This document shows, piece by piece, positions 24,433 through 33,287 of a DNA stretch of 64,000 bases. Within the stretch, counting starts at the first letter, position 1. Every line of letters begins with the position of its first letter. The DNA is from JADCGM01 sp943370355 (lineage in GTDB: Bacteria > Pseudomonadota > Alphaproteobacteria > Sphingomonadales > Sphingomonadaceae): NCBI GenBank assembly GCA_943370355.1, contig CALRQP020000008.1, positions 62,001 through 126,000 on the forward strand, written 5' to 3'. A model generated the notes under the pieces. That model worked only from the letters and a program-made list of their open reading frames with translations, searched no databases and was not told the origin of the DNA. The translations under genes and the position numbers were made by a program.

Positions 24433-25464
24433 ATGACGCAAATCCGCCCCGATGGCGCGACGGTCGCACGTGACCCGCTGTGGCACGCGCACCGTTACGA
24501 CCCGCAATATGACGCCTTCCATTTCCGCTACGTCCCCCGGGAGGCACATCGGGCGTCTATCTTCCTAACCGACGAATATCTGCCGTCGGACGATGGTCCC
24601 GTTGTCGTAACCCGAAGTGAGGCGATCGCGAGCGCCGGGACACCGGCACCGCTCCATTTCATCTTCCACTCCGCTTTCTGCCTGTCGACACTGCTCGCCC
24701 GAGCCTTCGACGTCCCTGGCATCGCGATGGGGCTGAAGGAGCCGATGGTATTCAACGACCTGTCGGGCTGGAAGCACCGGGGCGGCAAGCCTGCCGATAT
24801 CGCGCGGGTACTCGACAGCGCGCTGACCATGCTGGCACGGCCGTTCGGGCCCGGCGAAACGGTCGTTGTCAAACCCTCGAACATCGTCAATCCGCTCATT
24901 GCCGCGGCGCTGGCAATGCGTCCAACATCGCATGCGCTGCTCCTCGAGGCGCCGCTGCGCACCTATCTGAGCTCGATCGCCAAGAAGGAAATGACGGGCC
25001 GCCTTTGGGTCAGAGACCTTCTGGTGAAGCTGCTCAAGGACGGCCTGATCGACCTCGGCTTCGAGCTGGAGGATTTCCTCGGCCAGACCGACTTGCAAGT
25101 CGCGGCGGTCGGCTGGCTGGCACAGCATGCGCTGTTCGCGCGATTGGCTGGGCAATATCCCGGACGCATACGGACGCTGGATAGTGAAACGCTGCTCGCG
25201 CAACCTGCCAAAGCGATGGCGGCGCTGGTCGCACATTTCGGGATGCCGCTGGACGAGGCAGCGATTTCCGAAATCGTGTCCGGCCCGGCCTTCACTCGCC
25301 ACTCCAAATTCGGCACCGAATTCGGCGGCGAGGCGCGCGCCGCAGAATATCGCGACGCAGCGGCTGTGCACGCCGACGAGATCGACAAGGCAGCGATCTG
25401 GGCCGAGGCGGTAGCGAACACGGCCGGAGTGTCGATGTCGCTGCCTGCATCGTTGCTGGGGTAA
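24433..25464 (+). CDS. P-loop (sulfotransferase-like) protein, copy 2
   Basis: About 343-aa paralog of the protein at 22643. The N-terminus HRYDPQYDAFHFRYVPREAH leads to LHFIFHSAFCLSTLLARAFD, which corresponds to the P-loop of copy 1 but lacks its Gly-rich turn. GLKEPMVFNDLSG follows in place of LREPAALRVF, and IVSGPAFTRHSKF lies near the end. Because the P-loop is degenerate, classical PAPS-dependent transfer may not occur. Start uncertain: ATG at 24433 is used, with in-frame ATGs further upstream. It lies just before the REP pair and the convergent receptor gene. Confidence 0.62.
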   Translation: MTQIRPDGATVARDPLWHAHRYDPQYDAFHFRYVPREAHRASIFLTDEYLPSDDGPVVVTRSEAIASAGTPAPLHFIFHSAFCLSTLLARAFDVPGIAMGLKEPMVFNDLSGWKHRGGKPADIARVLDSALTMLARPFGPGETVVVKPSNIVNPLIAAALAMRPTSHALLLEAPLRTYLSSIAKKEMTGRLWVRDLLVKLLKDGLIDLGFELEDFLGQTDLQVAAVGWLAQHALFARLAGQYPGRIRTLDSETLLAQPAKAMAALVAHFGMPLDEAAISEIVSGPAFTRHSKFGTEFGGEARAAEYRDAAAVHADEIDKAAIWAEAVANTAGVSMSLPASLLG

Positions 25465-25476
25465 CCCCCGACACGT

Positions 25477-25559
25477 CCCGTCATCCTGACGAACGTCAGG
25501 ATCTCTCTCCGAGTAGCCGATACTCCCGACAAGATCCTGACGTTCGTCAGGATGACGGG
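25477..25559. repeat. Perfect inverted REP pair (28-bp arms)
   Basis: Positions 25477-25504 and 25532-25559 are perfect 28-bp reverse complements separated by 27 bp. Each arm contains an internal hairpin, ATCCTGAC-GAAC-GTCAGGAT, headed by CCCGTC. The organisation is that of a REPIN: two REP sequences in inverted orientation. The same GTCATCC head and GAAC loop occur in the pair at 48531-48650. Confidence 0.88.
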
Positions 25560-25594
25560 CTCTCACCGGCGCACTCTCCTCTCCCCCAAAAAGA

Positions 25595-25622
25595 AAAGGG
25601 CGGACCCGAAGGTCCGCCCTTT
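25595..25622. terminator. Bidirectional intrinsic terminator at end of receptor gene
   Basis: AAAGGGCGGACC at 25595-25606 and GGTCCGCCCTTT at 25611-25622 form a perfect 12-bp stem with a CGAA loop (TTCG on the other strand). The receptor strand reads a T-rich tract (TTTTCTTTTT) right after it, and the plus strand also has a short T-run. It ends the leftward receptor gene and probably also rightward transcripts from the sulfotransferase-like gene. Confidence 0.88.
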
Positions 25623-25644
25623 CCTTTGGCAGTCGAAGTTCAGT

Positions 25645-28600
25645 TTAGAACTTCAGGCGCGCCTGCACCGCAAAGCGGCGGCCCAGCGAGTCGTAGGTCG
25701 ACGGGTAGGTGTTGCCGCTGTTGAAGGCGGTGGTACCGACACCCGTTCCGACCAGCGGCGGCTGCTTGTTGAGCAGGTTCTCCACCGTGACGGTCAGCGA
25801 CAGATTGTCGTTCACCCCGACGCGCGTCGACAGGTCGAAATAGTCGTACGCCTTGATGTGCTGGAAATCGACAGTCTGACCAACGGTCGAATTGCCGGCA
25901 GCAGTCGCGGCTGCAAGGCTGGAGCCGGAGTTCAAAACGCCTTGGAAGGCGCCGCCGTTGCCAGAGGCAATATCCAGAGGCTCCTGCTGAACCTTGTCGA
26001 TGTGGCGCCACAGCAGCGAGACGTCGATCTGCTTGAAGCTCAGCGTGGTGCGCTGCGACCACTGGAACTTCGGCTGAATCGAGCCGCAGTTCGCGCTGTA
26101 GTAGCCGGTGCACTCGCGGTTGACCGACGTCGGAACAAAGACGTTGGCGTTGAACTTCGAGTCGTGCGTGTAGTTGCCCGTGAAGGTCAGCCCCAGCTTG
26201 GCGAAGCCGATATCGCGGCTGTAGTTCGCCGAGACGTCGATACCGTCGGTCTTGAGCGAGCCAAGGTTCGACAGCGCGGTGGACAGGCCGGGCGTCGTTG
26301 CCGGATCGCCGTCAAGACCGCCGGTGATCGGGTTACGGCGGATGAGCGTGCAGGCCGGGTCGGTGGCGGCAGACGCCGACGGCGTGAAGTTGGCACCGGT
26401 CCGAGCCCCGAAGCAGGCCGTGATCGCATCAGCCGAAGACGGCGTGGTGATCGCACCCTTCACCTTGATGTTGTAGTAATCGACGGTGATCGAGAAGCCC
26501 GGGATCGCCGCCGGCTGGATCACAGCACCGAAGGTGTAGGAGTTCGACGTTTCCGGCTTCACATTGACGTTGCCGCCCGAAGTCACATTGGCCTGGTTGG
26601 CAGTCGGGTTGGCGATGCTGCCGATATTCCCGGCCGTTGCGCCCTGAGCCAAGCAGACTGCGCGAAGATTTGCGGGCTGCGGGTTAGTGCGACCGGGGAG
26701 GGCCGCGCCCGCCGTGGTGATGAGCGCGCACGGATCGTCGGTCAGCGTGGTCAGGCCCGTCGAAACCGGCGTGAACAGCTCACCGATGTTCGGGGCGCGA
26801 ACGGCGTGGCTATAGTTGCCACGCAGCTTCAGGCCATCGACCGGCTCCCAGCTGCCGCCCGCCTTGTAAGTCGTCGTCTTGTACGACGGCGACGACGGGG
26901 CATCGACCTTGTAGCTCGAGTAGCGCACGCCGGCTTCAAGCGTCAGGCTCTTGAAGAAGGGCTTATCCTGGACGAGCGGTGCAACCAACTCGCCGAAGGC
27001 TTCCCAAACGTCATAGCCACCGGTGATGTTCGGTGCAGCGCCACCGGCACCGCCCAGCTCACCCGGTGTCTGTGCCAGCGAGTCGGACCGCTGCGACGCC
27101 GTATATTTGCGATATTCAGTACCGACGGCGATGCCGATCGGGTCCTGCGCCCAGGGAGCGGCAACACCGAAGTCGCCGCTGATCGTGCCACGGCCCTGTG
27201 CGAGCGAGGTCTTGACCAGCGTCGTGCTCTCACCCGTGATGTACGGGATCTGCCCGGCCGTGATCGAGCCTTCCGGCCCGAAGAAGTTGACCGGAACGCA
27301 GCCCGCGTTGCCGCTGAGGCAGGTCGTGGTGTTGGTCGCAAGCAGGCTGTCCCGGACCCGCGAGGTCAGAACATAGCCCTGCAGCGCCTGGCGGTTCTCC
27401 GACTCGCCGTACGACCCGTTGACATCCCAATCGAGGCTGTCGGTCAGCTTGCCGCGAAGGCCGGCACGATAGTCGAAGATCGTCGTCGTGAACTGGCTGA
27501 TGCGCGGCCCGATTTCCGTCGTGCGGCGGGAGAGCGTGACACCGGGGTTGACGTTGACGGCAGCCTCGCTGGCCTGGATAATGCCGTCCCCGTTTACATC
27601 GACCGGTGCCGTCGCATTGGTGCCGATCACGCGGTACGCAGGGTTGCTGGTAGTGGTTGCGGTCGCAGCCGCAGCGCATTCCGCCGGGGTGAAGCGAGGC
27701 TGATAGCCCGCGCCCGGATTGACGTCGAATGCGCAAAACTGGTTGCGCAGCGTTGCCGGCAGATAGGGGTTGCTCAGCGGGATCTGCACCGCCGAACCGA
27801 ACACACCCGACGGCGCGATGATCGTGTTGACGGTGTTCTTCGAGAACAGCGCGCGGTTGTAGATCTCGACGTTGTCGGTGAACTCATACTTGCCCTGCGC
27901 GTAGATGTTGAAGCGCTTAAACGGCGTCTGGTAGATGTTGTACGGGTTGAAGTTGAACAAATTGAACGTGGTCACCGCGGCGCCAGGCGTCGTGGACCCC
28001 GTGCGGGTGTCGATCTGACGGACCGGACCGTTTGCGGTTGCCGGATTTACGTCCGGAGTCGTCGTGCCGGCGAGCAGCGGACGCGTGCCCGAGAAGCGCG
28101 TCGGGATCGAGGTGCCCGAACCGCCGTAAGTGCCCGCGAAGGACGAAATATTGAACGCGCCGTAGTCGCGTGCGCCCTGATAGACCGGATCGGCTTCCTG
28201 ATAGCCGATGCTGATCGTGGCGTTGCCCTTGCCGTCGTCGAAGTTGCCGCCGATGGTCAGGTCGGTGCGGAAGGTGTTGCCGTCACCCTTTTCGGTGATC
28301 TGCTCGGAAGCCGACACGTCGACGCCCTGGAAGTCCTGCTTGGTGATGAAGTTCACAACGCCGGAAATGGCGTCGGCACCGTAGGTGGTCGAGGCACCGC
28401 CGGTCAGCACTTCGACGCGGTTGAGCAGCGCCAGCGGAATGTTGTTCAAGTCGACGCGACCGGCGAGGCCCGACGGGGCGATGCGGTAACCGTCCAGCAG
28501 GACGATGTTGCGGATCGAGCCGAGGCCGCGGAGGTTGACGAACGACGCGCCGCCGTTGCCATTGTTCACGGCCGAACCGATCGACGGAACGATGCCGGGG

Positions 28601-28866
28601 ATTTCACGAAGAACCTCTTCGGCGACGTTCGACTGCTTGAGCTCGATCTCGTCCGACGTCGTAACCGTCACCGGCGCCGAGCGCTCGAGATTGGGGTTCT
28701 TGATCAGCGAGCCGGTGACGACGATCTCTTCGTCGCCTGCAGCGGCTTCGTCAGCGGCGGCAACGGCCGTCTTGGCAGCCTGCGCGAAGGCGGGCGAAGC
28801 GAAAGCGGCGACGCCGACGAGAATCGTCGAGCGCAGCAGTGCGGTCTTCAGTGAATTATTCGACAT
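25645..28866 (-). CDS. TonB-dependent receptor (1073 aa)
   Basis: Large outer-membrane TonB-dependent receptor. The signal peptide is LRSTILVGVAAFASPAFAQ. A TonB-box-like EEIVVTGSLIKNPN follows, then the plug domain (VAEEVLREIPGIVPSIGSAV, SFVNLRGLGSIRNIVLLDGY, RVEVLTGGASTTYGADAISG) and a long barrel ending RRFAVQARLKF. The plug sequence type with NIVLLDGYR and GGASTTYGADA is shared by large receptors of sphingomonads and Caulobacter. ATG at 28866 has GGGGA upstream and a terminator follows the gene. It sits in the centre of the cluster holding two sulfotransferase-like genes, small secreted proteins and a beta-hydroxylase. The substrate is unknown. Confidence 0.95.
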   Translation of the reverse strand: MSNNSLKTALLRSTILVGVAAFASPAFAQAAKTAVAAADEAAAGDEEIVVTGSLIKNPNLERSAPVTVTTSDEIELKQSNVAEEVLREIPGIVPSIGSAVNNGNGGASFVNLRGLGSIRNIVLLDGYRIAPSGLAGRVDLNNIPLALLNRVEVLTGGASTTYGADAISGVVNFITKQDFQGVDVSASEQITEKGDGNTFRTDLTIGGNFDDGKGNATISIGYQEADPVYQGARDYGAFNISSFAGTYGGSGTSIPTRFSGTRPLLAGTTTPDVNPATANGPVRQIDTRTGSTTPGAAVTTFNLFNFNPYNIYQTPFKRFNIYAQGKYEFTDNVEIYNRALFSKNTVNTIIAPSGVFGSAVQIPLSNPYLPATLRNQFCAFDVNPGAGYQPRFTPAECAAAATATTTSNPAYRVIGTNATAPVDVNGDGIIQASEAAVNVNPGVTLSRRTTEIGPRISQFTTTIFDYRAGLRGKLTDSLDWDVNGSYGESENRQALQGYVLTSRVRDSLLATNTTTCLSGNAGCVPVNFFGPEGSITAGQIPYITGESTTLVKTSLAQGRGTISGDFGVAAPWAQDPIGIAVGTEYRKYTASQRSDSLAQTPGELGGAGGAAPNITGGYDVWEAFGELVAPLVQDKPFFKSLTLEAGVRYSSYKVDAPSSPSYKTTTYKAGGSWEPVDGLKLRGNYSHAVRAPNIGELFTPVSTGLTTLTDDPCALITTAGAALPGRTNPQPANLRAVCLAQGATAGNIGSIANPTANQANVTSGGNVNVKPETSNSYTFGAVIQPAAIPGFSITVDYYNIKVKGAITTPSSADAITACFGARTGANFTPSASAATDPACTLIRRNPITGGLDGDPATTPGLSTALSNLGSLKTDGIDVSANYSRDIGFAKLGLTFTGNYTHDSKFNANVFVPTSVNRECTGYYSANCGSIQPKFQWSQRTTLSFKQIDVSLLWRHIDKVQQEPLDIASGNGGAFQGVLNSGSSLAAATAAGNSTVGQTVDFQHIKAYDYFDLSTRVGVNDNLSLTVTVENLLNKQPPLVGTGVGTTAFNSGNTYPSTYDSLGRRFAVQARLKF

Positions 28867-29084
28867 GTCTGTCCCCTCATGAAAGCCCGCCGAAGCCCCC
28901 CTTCCCTGACGGAGGGCATGAAAGCCGACGGCACATGGGCCGCTGTATGAAAGGGCGGTGGGGGTTCACGCAACTGTGCAGCGACTGCGGTTCACCGTTC
29001 CGTAAACACATGTTGCAAAATCGACACATGCGATTGCGTGCCGGGTTGTGCCAGAAACCGGCGCGTCAAATGGGGAGACATATT

Positions 29085-29597
29085 ATGCGACCAGCAGCGA
29101 TCCTGGCGGCCGGATTGGCGCTCGCGGCAACGGCGGCCATCGCCAAGGACACGCCGCCCTCGCCTTTGGTCAGCGCCCTCGTGGCCTGCAAATCGGAAAC
29201 GGACGACGCCAAGCGCCTTGCTTGCTATGACCGCACAGCTGGCGCGCTCGCGGACGCGACCGCGAAAGGGCAAATTGCCGTCGTCGACCGCGAAGACGTC
29301 CGGAAGACTCGCCGGGCGCTGTTCGGATTCGTGCTGCCGAAGCTGCCCTTCTTCTCCGACGACGACAGTGCAAAGGACACGCCGGACGTCATCGAAACCA
29401 CGGCGGAGTCGGTGCGGGCCCTCGGTTACGGCATGTATTCGATCACGATCGAGGACGGCGCGGTTTGGCGCACCACCGAAGTGTCGCGGCGCGATCCGAA
29501 GCCGGGCATGAAGATCAGGATCAAGCGCGGCGCGCTCGGCGGCTATTTCCTGAGCATCGACGGCGCGGTTGCGGTTCGTGCTTCCCGCGTTGGCTGA
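29085..29597 (+). CDS. Secreted hypothetical protein upstream of the beta-hydroxylase
   Basis: 170-aa protein with signal peptide AAILAAGLALAATAAIA and a mature start KDTPPSPLVSALVACKSETD. The region LVACKSETDDAKRLACYDR has two cysteines, as in other small periplasmic proteins. The C-terminal half has a beta-rich pattern (YSITIEDGAVWRTTEVS, GMKIRIKRGALGGYFLSIDG). I do not recognise a named family. ATG at 29085 has GGGGAGA upstream. It lies 10 bp before the TPR/beta-hydroxylase gene, so both are cotranscribed, and it is divergent from the 1073-aa receptor. Confidence 0.72.
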   Translation: MRPAAILAAGLALAATAAIAKDTPPSPLVSALVACKSETDDAKRLACYDRTAGALADATAKGQIAVVDREDVRKTRRALFGFVLPKLPFFSDDDSAKDTPDVIETTAESVRALGYGMYSITIEDGAVWRTTEVSRRDPKPGMKIRIKRGALGGYFLSIDGAVAVRASRVG

Positions 29598-29607
29598 GGC
29601 CGGCTGC

Positions 29608-30789
29608 GTGGCTGACGACCCGCAACAGCTCAACGCGCTGGGCGTCCGCGCGCTCAATGACGGCGACGCGGCGACCGCTGCGCCGCTGTTCGCGCGGGCG
29701 GCAGCCGCCGATCCGCAGGCGATTGCCCTGTGGATCAACCTTGCCAAGGCGCAACGCCTGCTCGGCGACGATGCCGGCGAGCTGCGCAGCCTCGACAAGG
29801 CGCTGGCAATCGATGGCCTGCACCTGATGGCGTTGGTCCGGAAGGCGGAACTGCATGAGCGGCTTGGCGAAATGCCGCAGGCCAGCCGGAACTGGTCAGG
29901 CGCGCTCGCCGTGGCACCGCCGTTCGAGCAGCTGCCGCCTGCGCTTGCCGCACGGCTGACCGAAGCAAGGGCGTTTGTAACGCGGCACACCGAGGCATTT
30001 GGCCAGACAATTGACGCCGGCCTTGCGTCAGCGCGCGCCACTGCCGACCCGCAAACGCTCCGCCGCTTCAATGCCGCCGTGGACGCGTCGGTCGGACGCC
30101 GCCGCATTTACGCAAACGAATGCGCCGGCTTGCATTACCCCTTCCTACCCGCCGACGAGTTTTTCGAACGGCATCATTTCCCGTGGCTCGAGAAAATCGA
30201 GGCGGCGACACCGGCGATCCGCGCCGAAATCGAATCGCTGCTACGGGACGGCGATGAAGGGTTCGCACCCTATGTCTCGATGGATCCCGGCACGCCCGAG
30301 AACAAATGGACGCCGCTCGACAATTCGCTCGCCTGGAGCGCCTATTATCTGTGGAAATATGGCGAGCCGGTCCGGCACGCGCTCAAGCGCTGCCCGGCGA
30401 CAGCGGCAGCGCTTGAATTGCTGCCGCGTGCTGATCTGCCGGGACGTGCGCCAACCGCCTTCTTCTCAGTCCTGAAGCCGCGCACCCACATCCCGCCGCA
30501 CACCGGCGTCAGCAACACCCGCACGATCGTGCACCTGCCGCTGATCGTGCCCCCCGGTTGCAGCTTTCGCGTTGGCGGCGAAACGCGCGTATGGAAGGTC
30601 GGCGAGGCGTTTGCGTTCGACGACACGATTGAACACGAAGCCCGGAACGACAGCGACGAGATACGCGCGGTGCTGATCTTCGACGTGTGGAATCCGCACA
30701 TCACCGAGCCGGAGCGCGAACTGCTGCGCGAATTCTTCCGCACTGCAGATGCCAGCGGCTTCGACCCCAATCCGCGCGAGGCGGGGTGA
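29608..30789 (+). CDS. TPR plus aspartyl/asparaginyl beta-hydroxylase domain protein
   Basis: 393-aa protein. Residues about 1-110 are TPR-like (LNALGVRALNDGDAATAAP, LWINLAKAQRLLGDDAGEL, LMALVRKAELHERLGEMP). The C-terminal 200 residues are a 2-oxoglutarate/Fe(II) beta-hydroxylase (AspH-like): HIPPHTGVSNTRTIVHLPLI carries the first metal His with Gly where most relatives have an acid, as in AspH, and FAFDDTIEHEARNDSDE carries the second His. GTG at 29608 with GAGG upstream is the chosen start. It probably hydroxylates Asp/Asn residues of a peptide. The fusion with TPRs and the neighbouring receptor suggest a dedicated peptide-modification role, which is inference. Confidence 0.87.
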   Translation: MADDPQQLNALGVRALNDGDAATAAPLFARAAAADPQAIALWINLAKAQRLLGDDAGELRSLDKALAIDGLHLMALVRKAELHERLGEMPQASRNWSGALAVAPPFEQLPPALAARLTEARAFVTRHTEAFGQTIDAGLASARATADPQTLRRFNAAVDASVGRRRIYANECAGLHYPFLPADEFFERHHFPWLEKIEAATPAIRAEIESLLRDGDEGFAPYVSMDPGTPENKWTPLDNSLAWSAYYLWKYGEPVRHALKRCPATAAALELLPRADLPGRAPTAFFSVLKPRTHIPPHTGVSNTRTIVHLPLIVPPGCSFRVGGETRVWKVGEAFAFDDTIEHEARNDSDEIRAVLIFDVWNPHITEPERELLREFFRTADASGFDPNPREAG

Positions 30790-30836
30790 CAACAAGCGGC
30801 GCTCGCTGACCTTTGGCGTAGGCCGGCACCAAGCGT

Positions 30837-32390
30837 CTAAGCCGCGCGCGAACCTTCCAGCAATGCCGAACGGCGGCGTTGCACGCTCGACCCGAGCCCC
30901 AGCGACTCGCGGTACTTGGCGACCGTACGGCGGGCGATGTCGAAGCCTTCGCCGCGCAGCACGTCGACGAGCTTGTCGTCGCTGAGGATCGTCGAAGCCG
31001 TCTCCGCCCCGATCAGCGCGCGGATGCGCGATTTGACCGCCTCTGACGAGACCGCATCCTCGTCGCCCGCGCCCTGAATCGCGCTGGTGAAGAAATATTT
31101 GAGTTCATAGAGCCCGCGCTCGCACGACAGATATTTGTTCGAGGTCACCCGGCTGACCGTCGATTCGTGCATCGAGATCGCATCGGCGATGGCGCGCAGG
31201 TTGAGCGGCTTCATGCGCGACACCCCCTGCTCGAAAAAGCCCTGCTGCTGGCGGACGATCTCGGTCGCGACGCGCACGATGGTGCGGGCGCGCTGGTCGA
31301 GCGCCTTCGCGAGCCAGTTCGCCGATTGCAGGCAGTCCGACAGGTAATTTTTCGCCTCCCGCCCCGAGGCGCGTGCCGTGAGTTCGGCATAATAGCTGCG
31401 GTTGACGAGCAGGCGCGGCAGCGTCGCCGAATTGAGTTCAACTGCCCAGCCGCCGACGGGCAGCCGCGCCACGAAAATATCGGGAACGACCGACTGGGTC
31501 CGCTCCCCGCCATAAACGAGACCCGGCTTCGGATTATAGGCGCGCAGCTCGCGCACCATGTCGGTCAGATCCTCCTGATCGACGCCGCAGATCCGGCGGA
31601 GCGCCGCCATGTCGCCGCGCGCCAGCACTTCGAGATTGGCGAGCAGTTTGGCCATCGCGGGGTCATAGCGGTCGGCCTCGCGCGCCTGCAGCGCCAGGCA
31701 TTCGCCGAGCGACCGCGCACCGACGCCGGTCGGCTCGAACCCTTGGATGACCGCAAGCACACGTTCAACATGCGCGCTGTCGGTGCCGAGCCGGAGCGCC
31801 ACCTCGGCGATCGGGCCGGTCAGATAACCGGATTCGTCGATGAGATCGATCAGATGGCGCGCGATGATGAGGTCGGCCCCGTCCAGCGCGAGCTGCGCCT
31901 GATCGATAAGCACCTCGCAGAGCGAGCGCTCCTCCGACAGCATCGATTCGAAACCATCGGACGGCGCCTCGCCGCCGCCGGCGCTCGCGCCATTGAGACC
32001 CAGCCCGCCGTCGAGCCCCTGCCCGCCGCCATCGACGATGCTGTCCGAGCCACTGTCGTGATGGAAGGTCTCGGCGTTGAAGTCGCAGTCGAGCGGCGAG
32101 TCGGCCACCGCGTCACCTGTCGCCATGAGCTGGTCAGCAGTCGCGGGGTCGGGCGTGTCGAAATCCACGTCGAAATCCGCGTCGCCGCCGTCGCCGTCGG
32201 ACTCGGCAACCGGCTCAAGCGGCCCGTCCTCGGACGCGGCTTCCAGCAGCGGGTTCTTCTCGATCTCGGCGGCCATGAAGGCCTCGATCTCGAGGTTGGT
32301 CAGCGTCAGCAGCTTGATCGCCTGCTGCAGCTGGGGGGTCATCACCAGCTGCTGTGTCTGCCGCAGATCGAGGCGTGGCCCCAGGCCCAT
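30837..32390 (-). CDS. rpoN: RNA polymerase sigma-54 factor
   Basis: 517-aa sigma-54. Region I begins RLDLRQTQQLVMTPQLQQAI. A long acidic linker (residues about 55-110) is rich in Asp and Gly. The core-binding region is followed by the helix-turn-helix ISMHESTVSRVTSNKYLSCE and the RpoN box ARRTVAKYRESLGLGSS near the C-terminus. It lies 2 bp after lptB, as in many proteobacteria. It should read the sigma-54 promoter at 10376 and others. Confidence 0.97.
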   Translation of the reverse strand: MGLGPRLDLRQTQQLVMTPQLQQAIKLLTLTNLEIEAFMAAEIEKNPLLEAASEDGPLEPVAESDGDGGDADFDVDFDTPDPATADQLMATGDAVADSPLDCDFNAETFHHDSGSDSIVDGGGQGLDGGLGLNGASAGGGEAPSDGFESMLSEERSLCEVLIDQAQLALDGADLIIARHLIDLIDESGYLTGPIAEVALRLGTDSAHVERVLAVIQGFEPTGVGARSLGECLALQAREADRYDPAMAKLLANLEVLARGDMAALRRICGVDQEDLTDMVRELRAYNPKPGLVYGGERTQSVVPDIFVARLPVGGWAVELNSATLPRLLVNRSYYAELTARASGREAKNYLSDCLQSANWLAKALDQRARTIVRVATEIVRQQQGFFEQGVSRMKPLNLRAIADAISMHESTVSRVTSNKYLSCERGLYELKYFFTSAIQGAGDEDAVSSEAVKSRIRALIGAETASTILSDDKLVDVLRGEGFDIARRTVAKYRESLGLGSSVQRRRSALLEGSRAA

Positions 32391-32392
32391 GG

Positions 32393-33169
32393 CTAGAGAC
32401 TGAAGCTTTCGCCGAGATAGACGCGGCGCACGTCTTCGTTGGCGACGAGGTCCTCGGGCGTGCCCTCGAACAGCACCCGGCCATCATAGATGATGCAGGC
32501 GCGATCGACGATGTCGAGCGTCTCGCGGACATTATGGTCGGTAATCAGCACGCCGATGTCGCGGTCCTTCAAATGCCGGACGAGGTCGCGAATGTCGGAG
32601 ATCGAGATCGGGTCGATGCCGGCAAAGGGCTCGTCGAGCAGCATGATCGACGGCGTCGCGGCCAGCGCCCGCGCGATCTCGCAACGCCGCCGCTCACCGC
32701 CCGAAAGTGCCATCGCCGGCGCGGCGCGCAGGCGGGCGATCGAGAATTCGTCCAGCAACTGCTCAAGACGGGCCGCGCGCGCATCGGCATCGGACTCAAC
32801 GACCTCAAGCACCGCCATGATATTCTGCTCGACAGTCAGACCGCGGAAAATCGATGTCTCCTGCGGCAGATAGCCGAGGCCGAGGGCCGCGCGCCGGTAC
32901 ATCGGCAGGCCGGTGACGTCCTGCCCGTCGAGCATGATGCGGCCCTGGTCGGGCATCGCGAGGCCCATGATCGAATAGAAGCAGGTGGTCTTCCCCGCGC
33001 CGTTCGGGCCGAGCAGCCCGACGACTTCGCCGCGATCGACCGACAGCGACACGTCGCGCAGCACGACACGCTTGTCGTAGCGCTTGCCGATCGACACGAC
33101 GGCCAGGCCATTGTCGGCCCCCGTCGCGCCCGCGGCGCGCTTGCCCGTCATCAGCTCTGCATCCGCCAC
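32393..33169 (-). CDS. lptB: LPS export ABC transporter ATP-binding protein LptB
   Basis: About 258-aa ABC ATPase that powers lipopolysaccharide extraction with LptF/LptG. Motifs: Walker A GLLGPNGAGKTTCFYSI, Q-loop LPQETSIFRGLTVEQNI, signature ALSGGERRRCEIARAL, Walker B IMLLDEPFAGIDP, switch His in VLITDHNVRETL. GTG at 33169 preceded by GAGG is chosen; ATG at 33151 is the alternative. It lies 118 bp after lptA and directly before rpoN. lptF and lptG are not in this window. Confidence 0.95.
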   Translation of the reverse strand: MADAELMTGKRAAGATGADNGLAVVSIGKRYDKRVVLRDVSLSVDRGEVVGLLGPNGAGKTTCFYSIMGLAMPDQGRIMLDGQDVTGLPMYRRAALGLGYLPQETSIFRGLTVEQNIMAVLEVVESDADARAARLEQLLDEFSIARLRAAPAMALSGGERRRCEIARALAATPSIMLLDEPFAGIDPISISDIRDLVRHLKDRDIGVLITDHNVRETLDIVDRACIIYDGRVLFEGTPEDLVANEDVRRVYLGESFSL

Positions 33170-33287
33170 GGTCACCTCAACGCCTCGCCAGCACGGCACT
33201 CCGGACCGGTTGGCGCGGTTCGTGCATATCAAGCGAGAGATTACCGCCCTGGCAATGGACGCGGCAAGCGAAACCGCGCGGCGCTAC

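Noticed and set aside
25552..28854. 1100-codon open frame antisense to the second TonB-dependent receptor
   Set aside because: It is a mirror of receptor codons in a GC-rich genome, with a low-complexity Arg/Val/Asp-rich product. The receptor has signal peptide, plug and barrel motifs, so this is a shadow frame.
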